Source: Verrucomicrobiota bacterium
GTDB taxonomy: Bacteria; Verrucomicrobiota; Verrucomicrobiia; Limisphaerales; JADJPG01
Assembly: GCA_016713365.1 (NCBI GenBank)
Contig: JADJPG010000048.1
Location: 1-62,279, forward strand
Direction: 5' to 3'
DNA length: 62,279 nucleotides
How positions within the stretch are numbered: position 1 is the first letter of the stretch; each line of letters starts with the position of its first letter. This document shows, one piece after another, positions 54,624 to 62,279 of the stretch. Made by a program: the position numbers and the translations under genes. A model generated the notes under the pieces. The model ran no database searches. It worked only from the letters and a program-made list of their open reading frames with translations, and was not told the DNA's origin.

Positions 54624-56828
54624 TCAGTATCCCAGCAACTGCGTCGGCTTGTTGACGTCATCGCCAACCTGGAAACGCGGGAAGGCTTTTGAGGAGAACG
54701 TAATTGCCCCGCCGTAGTCGGTCGACCTGCCCTGGTCTTTCAAAATTCGGAAGGTCAAAGCCACCGTCCAGCTGCGGAGGTCGCGGTAGACCGTGTAGGA
54801 CTGGCTCTGCACAAACTGTTCGCGGGCGTCGTAGTAATGAATCGCGCGCGCGGCCCAGTTGGGATTCACGCGCAGATACGCACTGCTAAAGAGGAGGTTA
54901 TTTCCGATGTTCGTTCCGTAAAAGGCGCCGCTGCGGAGATAACGATGTCCCACCGTCCAGCTCCAGGTATCGTTCGGCGTAAACGTGGCCGAGTGATTCA
55001 CCTGATCCCACTCGCGCTGATTGATGCCGTAGTTCAGTTCGGAGTTCAGCATCAGCCAGTGGAACGGCTTCAGATCGAGCTTGGAGTAAAGGTCGGCAAA
55101 CGTCTCTTGATCCTCGCGCGGCTTGAGGCGCCAGTCCGTGTAGAGCGACCAGTGGACAAAATTCTCGACCCCGTCCTGACGCTTTGTCTGCAGTTTATTC
55201 TCCAGCCCGAGGCGCAGAACGTTCTGGCTGTCGATGGCGTCGATCGAACTGTAGTCGGGATACAAAATCGGCAGGAGCTCCGCCGAGGGCAGCTCGTAGT
55301 CGAACTGCGGCAGCCTGCGCGGCGGCGCGCCGGGACGCGGCACGTAGACGTAGTTGAATGAGGGCATGACGATGTGCCGGACGCCATCCACCTCGAAAAA
55401 CTTGTTCTTCACGCCTGCCCAGGTCCGCGAGGCCTTGAAGGAAACCTCGGCACCCGTATTGAACACCGCGCGTTCCTCTTCCAGCGTCGTTGCACCGGGA
55501 CCATCCGCTTCGCCGTAATAAGTGAAGCGTCCGCCAGCGCGTGGCGTGATGTTCAGCCAGCCGAAGAAGGTCCACGGAAGAAGCACCTGATGAAACGTGT
55601 CGCCGCGCATCGCCGCGAAGCGATCCGGATCGACGAAGACGTTACGGTTCGTGTCCACGACGGCGAACTTCCGCTGGAAATATCCAAAGGAACTTTCGCT
55701 CTCGTAGAAAAGCGGCGTGGGCCCGATTTGCTGACGAAGCCCGGTGAGTTTGAGATCGGGCAGCCGTTCGACGGTTTCCTGGAACTCGTTCACGCGAGGT
55801 TGGGCGAGGAGATTGAGACTCCAGTTCGACCAGATCTGGTTCAGCTCGACGAACGTGCTGGGCTGGGTGTTCTGCTTGTACTCCGTCTCGAAGAAATCGC
55901 GGACGATCTGGGAGTCGCTCTGGTAACGAACCGCTGACTTGATGGTCAGGTTCGTGCGGAGAATTCCTTGATGAGTGAACCAGGCACGCTGCCGTTCCTC
56001 ATCGTTCTCCGGGCCGCGACCGTCGCGACCAGGTCGTTCGTCGTGCGTGTAGTAATACTTCGCAGTTCCCTCGCCGAATCGCGGGATGTTGTAACTCACG
56101 TCCGGACCGGCGGCGAGACCGCGGCGCGAACGCTCATCGATATGAATCGCGCCGCTGAGTCGCTCGTTCCAATACCACTCGTAGGTCGTCAGCAAATACG
56201 CCCCGTACTTGCTGCGGTAACCGGGCACGAACACCCAGTGATTCGGATGGCGCTTCAGGTTGCGACGCCACTTCGGGAACCAGAAGACGGGCGTGTCCTT
56301 GAGATACAGCACCGCATCCTCGAACTCGATGTAGTCGCCAGGCGCAATGGTGAGGGATTTGGTGCGGATGCGGTATCCGGGTTGATCGTAGTCGTCCGTG
56401 GTGACAATACCGTCCGCCAGCACGTAGACGTTGTTGGTCTGATCCCCGCTGAGCGCCGAACCCTTGACGAAGAGCGGCGGCTGGCCGGCCTTGAACTCCG
56501 TGGCGAGGATCTTTCCCGACTTGAAATTGTACTCCATGCGCTCGCCATACCAGACATCGGGTCCCTGCTGGAGACGAACCTGGCCCTCGGCTTGCACCTG
56601 ACCCGAGTCCTGATCGAGCCTGGCCTTCTTCGCCGTCAGCACTGCGTCGCCGTATCGAACGGTGACTCCGTTGGTGTAAGTGATCGTTCCACCGGCGAGA
56701 TCAAACGAGAGACTGTTCTCCTCTGACGTAATCTCGAAACGATTCACTGTCGCCTCTGCAGCGCGCGAGCCTGCCAACGTTCCCAGCAGGCACGCAAAAG
56801 ACAAAATCAAGATGTGGAGTCGGCGCAT
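54624..56828 (-). CDS. lptD: LPS-assembly protein LptD
   Basis: About 734 residues from ATG 56828 (MRRLHILILSFACLLGTL; an ATG at 56873 would add 15). After the signal peptide comes an OstA/LptA-like jellyroll (GGTITYTNGVTVRYGDAVLTAKKARLDQDSGQVQAEGQVRL) and a long beta-barrel region with alternating amphipathic strands and many Tyr/Trp (RFTYYGEADG, HWSLYTDWRLKPRED, RYLRSGAFYG), ending in a strand terminating LLGY. It inserts lipopolysaccharide in the outer membrane. The cysteine pairs of enteric LptD are not evident. Convergent with the SBP-OmpA operon and 28 bases from its end. Confidence 0.85.
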   Translation of the reverse strand: MRRLHILILSFACLLGTLAGSRAAEATVNRFEITSEENSLSFDLAGGTITYTNGVTVRYGDAVLTAKKARLDQDSGQVQAEGQVRLQQGPDVWYGERMEYNFKSGKILATEFKAGQPPLFVKGSALSGDQTNNVYVLADGIVTTDDYDQPGYRIRTKSLTIAPGDYIEFEDAVLYLKDTPVFWFPKWRRNLKRHPNHWVFVPGYRSKYGAYLLTTYEWYWNERLSGAIHIDERSRRGLAAGPDVSYNIPRFGEGTAKYYYTHDERPGRDGRGPENDEERQRAWFTHQGILRTNLTIKSAVRYQSDSQIVRDFFETEYKQNTQPSTFVELNQIWSNWSLNLLAQPRVNEFQETVERLPDLKLTGLRQQIGPTPLFYESESSFGYFQRKFAVVDTNRNVFVDPDRFAAMRGDTFHQVLLPWTFFGWLNITPRAGGRFTYYGEADGPGATTLEEERAVFNTGAEVSFKASRTWAGVKNKFFEVDGVRHIVMPSFNYVYVPRPGAPPRRLPQFDYELPSAELLPILYPDYSSIDAIDSQNVLRLGLENKLQTKRQDGVENFVHWSLYTDWRLKPREDQETFADLYSKLDLKPFHWLMLNSELNYGINQREWDQVNHSATFTPNDTWSWTVGHRYLRSGAFYGTNIGNNLLFSSAYLRVNPNWAARAIHYYDAREQFVQSQSYTVYRDLRSWTVALTFRILKDQGRSTDYGGAITFSSKAFPRFQVGDDVNKPTQLLGY

Positions 56829-56892
56829 TCGGCGAGGACAGTGAAGCAAATGGCGCGTCCTACTGCCAAGCAAGGAGTTCGCAGGCGTTGGT

Positions 56893-56926
56893 AAAGAAAA
56901 AGCCGGCCCCTCAGCGAGACCGGCTT
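56893..56926 (-). terminator. Rho-independent terminator after the LTD/CotH gene
   Basis: On the reverse strand AAGCCGG, a 13-base loop, CCGGCTT, then TTTCTTT. It starts 26 bases after the giant gene's stop and separates it from lptD, which follows on the same strand. Confidence 0.75.
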
Positions 56927-56951
56927 GTTGAATCTTTCGTTCGCCTTGTGG

Positions 56952-59900
56952 TTACGGCTGCCGTGGCAGCACGACGCGGTAGTAACGGTTGGTGGTCCAG
57001 TTCGGGTCCGCGAACTCGGCCACGAAGTTCGTGGCGCGACCGGCCACATCCGCCAGCTTCTGCCAAGGCGCACCGAGGGCATCCGTGTATTGAACCGAGT
57101 AGGTGCGGTTGGAGATCGCGGCGAATTGAACGGCCGCAGCACCCACCGAAATGTTCTCCGCGATCTTGAGGTAGCTCAGGCTGTTCGTCGGATCCGTGCC
57201 CGCGAGGAACTCCGCCCGGTTGCTCATGCCGTCGCTGTCCAAGTCGCCGGACGCATCGGCGACGTTGTTGGTGTCAAGCCCCAGCTCCTGTTCCACGAGA
57301 TCCGGAATTCCATCACGATCCGAGTCCGCCAGGACGCGGATGTTAAACGTGGTGGTCGCGCCCGGGGCGATGTTGGCGTCATTGTAAACCACAATGCGCA
57401 TGACGAAGTTCGACGAAAGAATGTTATTCGTCAGGTTCAACAAGGCGCTGGTGGTGTTCAGCGTGATGAAGTTCGTGCCGTACTCACCCGAGTTCGTATT
57501 GATGACGACCGACCCAACATTACGACGCCAGCTGTAGGCGAACCGATTGGGATTTCCCGTCACGGCGACGCTCAATGAGAATTCACTTCCAGCCGCCACC
57601 ACGAGGTCGGTGGGCCGCTGGACAATCACCGGCGCAATCCACGGCACGAGTCGCGCAGCCGCGCTGGTAACGGTGTCGACCGAATCAGTCACGATACAGC
57701 GATAGTCGCCCTCGTCATCCAGTTGCACGTTGGTAACCGTCAACGAGGATTGATTGGCTCCGGGGATATTGACGCCATTAAACTGCCACTGATACGTGAC
57801 TCCGGAATTCACACTATTGGCCACGACGGTGAAGGTGACGTTCGTGCCATTGGGCAGGTTCGCGGCTTTCGGGTCCGGTTTGATGTAAACCGAACGGCTG
57901 ACCGGATTCTGAGTAATGGAAGGTGGCAACAACACGGTGAGCTCAGCCGTGGCGCTTTGCGCGCTGCCGGCCGAGTTCAAGATGGTCACACTGTAAAGTC
58001 CTGCCTGGCGTGTCAGAAGATTGTTCAACGTCAGAGTAGGCCCATTGGCTCCCTCGATGTTGATGCCGTTGAAACGCCACTGGTAGAAGAACGGTGCCGT
58101 GCCTTCAACCACAACGCTCATGGTGGCAGAACGCCCTTCCACACCGAAGGTGGACGCCGGTTGGGTAATGATTGTTGGAGGCGTACCGCCGGGCACATAC
58201 GAGAGGCCACCCGAAGGACCAACCGCAACCCAGTTCGTCGGGTCATTGCCGTAGGCTGATTCCACCAACCGCTGCAAGGAGGCGCCGCCACCGTCCGCCG
58301 TGACCGGCCACGGAGCGGTATCACGATACTCGACCTCGTCTGCGATGATGTAAGGCACGCCGTTGGTCGTGGCGACGCCCGGCTTCTTCAGCTCGATGCG
58401 TCCGCCGGAATTGTCCAGCTTGCCGCCATACGGACCAAACACCTGCACGTCGGCCGCCAGGTCGTACTTTGCGCGAAACGCCGCCTCGGCGACTGAATCC
58501 AACGCGTCAATATTGGCCACGATTACGGCCTTGCCCGCGGGGATGGTGACACCCTGCGGGAAGGTGAAGTCCACCAGCTCAGTGAGCTTCCACGTATTGG
58601 TCGGCGCAGCCGAATCGAAGAGGCGCACTTCCGCGCCGGTGATGTTGCGAAGCTCGATGAACTCGTCCACGGAATTATCGTTCGTTCCGATGTCGAGCGG
58701 GTGATACATGATCTCGCTGATGACGACCGGACCCACCTTGGGACCGGCGTTGGCCGCACCCAAGGTCTGCGCAGATTGGGCCACGAAGAAAGTGTTCGTC
58801 TGGCTGTTCGTGTAGCGCCCGAAGGAAACACCGACCTCACCTGCGCCGAACTGTTCGCCCTGCGCGTAACCCGTCAGTTCACCGGCGGAGTTTCCAGAAT
58901 AGATCCAGGCCTCGTCATCGTTCGAGCTGAATGCGAAACCAAGGCCGCCCGCGTTGAACTGCGATTCATCAAAGGTGATAAAGCCGCCGGCGGGAATGGT
59001 CGTCCCATTCGGAATGCGATACTTCTTCGGCGTAAGCGTATCGTCGGTGATATACCACCCGCCGATGTCAGCGACGCTGGCAGAAGGATTGTGAAGCTCG
59101 ATGACGTCCACTTGGGGAAGCAGGGACGAGGAGAGAACTTCGTTGACCACAACTCGCGCGAAGGGCGGCGGAGCGGGATCGTTGTTTCCAGGCGAACCGC
59201 TCAGCTGACCGCTGGCGCGCCACTGCGCCTTGCTATCCCAGCTGTCCGGCTCGGCGTTTTCATCCACGACAACCAACGAGAAGCCCTGGCCGTCGGTGAC
59301 GGGATACCACTTGTTGTTGTAGCTGAAGTCGTGAATCTCCTCGTTGACCGCGTCCACAAGACGAATGCGTTCCCCGGCACTGTCGAGATTACCCGCAAAC
59401 TGGCCGGCCACCGGGAGACTCGCACCATAACGAGCGTTGAAAGCATTCGTGTTCCGCACCACCAACGCGCGCGCGCCCGGCGCCAGGCTGGTGACAGCAC
59501 TGCCGGAGAAGACGAAATCAATCCCGCCCTCGAAGCGGACTCCATTGAGATCCAGTGTGACACTGCCCGAGATGTTCTTCACCTCAATATACTCAAATTC
59601 CTGAGCCTCGACCGTGTTGGTGCTTCCGGCCACCGGAGCCGGATTATACATAATCTCCGTCACGCGAAGATGCTTCTGCAGATCGCTCGAAAGGTCTGGA
59701 GTCGTGAAGCTGTCCACCTGGCGACCGATCGTGTCCGTGATGAGAATGGTTTCACCGCGGGCGGAAAGCTGGCCCTTGTAGCCGCCGATGACGAACAGGC
59801 CCTGACCACGACGAGGTCCGGTCGTGCGAGTCTTGAAACCATTCAGGTCGCGCGCGACATAGATGACGCCACTATCCGGAATGATCGTACCGGGCCTGAA

Positions 59901-62279
59901 CGTGAAGTCGATTCCGCCACCAATCTTCCAGCCGGAGATATCGAGCGCCAACGACGTAGGATTCGTCACGCAGATGTACTCCTGCAATTGATTGCCCCCG
60001 GACGGGTTCACCTCAGCCGAGAAGATGCGAATGACGGCATTCGCTGGCTGCGTCAGCGGAATGCCAGCGTTGTTCGTCCGAAAGAGGCCAATGGGTTTGG
60101 CGCCGTTGGCGATGCTGTGAGTCTCGTTGAAATGAATGCGGCGCAGGTTGATGAACTCGTTGAAGAGTTCGTTGATCGCGTTGGTGAGCGGTTTGTTGGA
60201 CGCCGTCCACGTCGAATAGCCCCACGACGCACGGTCGAGGAACGCCTCCGTCCAGATCATGTTCGTCATGTGCCGGATGTGGCTTTCCAACAAGCGTGAC
60301 TCCGCCGGAACTCCGGGCTCCAGAACCCAGTTATCCAGCACCGTGCGCATGCGGCGCAGCAGCATCTGGCGGGTTTCCGGGAGCGCAATAATGGTGTCAT
60401 AGATGCGGTTATAGCTGCCCCCGTCGCAGGCGATAATCGTGGAACCACCGTAAAGCGGATGGCTCTTGCAACTGTCGTTGATCGCGTCGAGCGGCGTGAT
60501 GCCGCCGTATCGCTGACCCCAGGACGCGTTCATGTCGAACGGGATGATGCGCCACAGACCGTCGCCGAAGGTGTCGCGATAGATGGACATGTTCGCCCAC
60601 ACGTCGTCGTTCTCAGCGCACCATCGCGCCGGCGAGGTGGTTGATGACTTGTGGGATGTCCAGCATGTCGTACGCGGCGGCGCGACGCTGGGCCAGATTA
60701 GTAGGTTGTCCCGGCGGGAAATTGGTTTCGTTGATGGCACGAACGAGAACCTGATAGTCGGCGTGGTCGGTAAGTGGCGGCGGCGACTTCTTCTGAAATA
60801 CGCCGGTGCTGCTCTCCGAAGGAAGGGCGTTGCCGACCGCCTTGTAAAGGGCGCCCGCCGGATCGTAACCCATGCGCGCGACCTGTTCCTCGTCGATCAC
60901 ATCGTTGTGGAAGACCAGTCCGTAAAACTGACCGTTGAGCTGGGCTCGGACCGGATAGAAGAACGGTGCTTTCGCGCCCATCTGCTCCAGCAACCAGAAT
61001 GAGAGATGCTGCCGTATATAAGCTGGGTCGAGGAACTCCGCCATGAACGAGGTCTTGCGGATTCGTGGAAACTCAGGGAGATGACGGAACAGGTGTTCGC
61101 GGTTGAACTCCAGTCGGTGAGACTTCTTGTTTTGCCCAGCCGAAGTGTTGCCGCGCAATTCCATCAGGACATTGTCGTGAGTTCACCGTCGTAAAAAGAA
61201 CCGCCACACGCCCGCCGTTCTCGGAATCCGCCCCCGTCTGCGACGTTTGCGGAGTGATGCGAGGAGCCTGAAGCACGCCAGGCGCTGCGAACAGGTGGAA
61301 GATGGGCAGCTTGCTGGTGACATAACCGGGGTTCACCATCGTGCCGAGATATTCCGCCGAGTCAGCCGGGTTCGCAAAGAGCGGGTAGCGCGACTGGTTG
61401 CCGCGAACATCCGTCGCGCGGAAAAACCAGCGGACCATCTGGCTGTTTGTCGAGATCGTGGATGGAATGGTTCCCCCGTAAAGACCGTCTCCGGCAAGGC
61501 CGTCTCCGTGCTGACCGTCATCGAACATCGGTGCTTCGACTTCTGCATCGAACATCACGCGATAACGCATCACGACATCCGAGATCGCGAAGAACGTGGG
61601 AGAGAGTCTGAGTGTCACCTGAATGTCGTCGTTATCGAGCGGCACATTCGGCGAATGAGTAACGTCGTAAATCGCCGGACCGGGATTCGCGATGCCGCCG
61701 GAGTTTGCCGCACCAGGAGTCGGCGTCGTGAAATACAGCGGACCAGGCGCTGGAGAAGGTTCGCCGGTGAGAATCAGTTCGCAGGAGACGAGGAAATCGA
61801 TATCCGCTGCACTCTGGTTCAACCCCTGAATCGCGAGGATGTTCGTCCCGGGCTGGAGCATCAGCGCTCCAAAGCGATATTCTTCCAAGGTCGATGCGGA
61901 ATGGGTGTTCGTCGCAGCCGAATTGAACGTGAGCGTTTCGGGCGCGTTCGCCTGCACCACGGGAACGCCATTGACGAACGCAGCGAAGCCATCGTCATAG
62001 CGAATCTTCAAGGTCATCAGTTTAACCTCGGTCGGATTGTTGACCACGAACGGCAGGCGAATGTAGGCCGAGGCGTTGACGTTCGACATCGAGGTTCCCA
62101 CATCGGTCTTGGTCTGAGACCGGACCGGCGTGTTCGCCGTGACGCTGTAACCCACCCCATTGGTGCCCGCGCGCCACGCGCTGTCATTGAAGGATGCCAG
62201 CATCCAGTTCGTGCCGTCGTTGCCATTGGAAGGAATCATTACCCGCGCCGGCGCATTGGTGGGAACGGCCGTAATGCTC
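56952..62279 (-). CDS. Giant secreted CotH/lamin-tail-domain/Ig protein (5' end outside window, frameshifted)
   Basis: The frame is open to the right window edge. From there: a jellyroll-like region (RLPFVVNNPTEVKLMTLKIRYDDGFAAFVNG, repeated domain signature), a CotH-kinase-like domain (LMELRGNTSAGQNKKSHRLEFNREHLFR through FFYPVRAQLNGQFYGLVFHND, IIPFDMNASWGQRYGG), four lamin tail domains (for example TEIMYNPAPVAGS, NEVLSSSLLPQVDVIELHNP, SEIMYHPLDIGTND), three Ig-like domains (PTIITQPAS, PSITQNPVS, PVIVQRPTD), an Asp-rich DSDRDGIPDLVEQELGL segment and a final beta domain. Breaks: about 61150-61185 (two missing bases near a T-run and ACGAC) and about 60640 (one extra base after ATGGTGC). At least 1770 residues. 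Probably cell-surface or extracellular, binding or phosphorylating proteins; the role is unknown. Confidence 0.78.

Noticed and set aside
1..62279. CRISPR array, tRNA or rRNA genes
   Set aside because: No regularly spaced direct repeats, tRNA cloverleaf or rRNA signature seen by eye on either strand; not an exhaustive computational scan.

Overview
The window is about 62 kb of GC-rich bacterial DNA (roughly 60% GC by eye). It most resembles the Verrucomicrobiota, probably the Pedosphaera/Limisphaerales side. The reasons are the gene families: Planctomycete-type cytochrome (PSCyt1/DUF1549/DUF1553) paired with a DUF1501 protein, a PVC-type membrane-bound-dehydrogenase/cytochrome fusion, a DUF6797-like protein, very large secreted LTD/CotH/Ig and S8-protease proteins with short DTDGDG-type tails, prepilin-like proteins, LptD (so an outer membrane), and a futalosine-pathway menaquinone gene. 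Taxonomy is inferred from gene content only.

Layout. 1-8 kb: two tandem M14 zinc carboxypeptidases, a small lipoprotein, and a reverse-strand group (DUF6797-like protein, GNAT acetyltransferase, pentaheme-type cytochrome c). 8-11 kb: an alanine-glyoxylate-type aminotransferase whose 3' end is duplicated on either side of a RAYT transposase with REP hairpins. 11-25 kb: a 1728-residue deacetylase/FG-GAP/dehydrogenase/cytochrome fusion, the PSCyt1-DUF1501 pair, an AraC regulator, a YgjP-type metalloprotease, a lipoprotein and a myo-inositol oxygenase. 25-33 kb: two GspC-like paralogues, ilvC and ilvN behind a leader peptide and terminator that look like a transcription attenuator, then a pilin-like cluster and a HAD phosphatase. 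33-39 kb: cimA, a decayed GxxExxY element with terminal inverted repeats, a disrupted valS, and an inositol-monophosphatase-family gene carrying an in-frame palindromic insertion. 39-47 kb: a secreted PQQ-sugar-dehydrogenase-like protein and a subtilisin-like protease. 47-55 kb: mqnD, then an apparent operon of VWA, PspA-like, TerB-like, a small membrane protein and two paralogous membrane-anchored substrate-binding/OmpA fusions separated by a membrane protein. 55-62 kb: lptD and the 3' part of a giant LTD/CotH/Ig protein running off the window.

Working together: ilvN, ilvC, cimA and valS concern branched-chain amino acid synthesis and valine charging, and the ilv leader is rich in Val and Leu codons. 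The cytochrome/DUF1501 genes are typical of the secreted polysaccharide-degradation machinery of this group. The VWA/PspA/TerB/SBP-OmpA operon looks like an envelope-associated sensing or stress system that I cannot match to a described one.

Caution: at least ten genes are split by one-base indels, often in short homopolymers, including the essential valS. Some of these are probably sequence errors. Split genes are reported here as single features with the break position given. No tRNA, rRNA or CRISPR array was seen.
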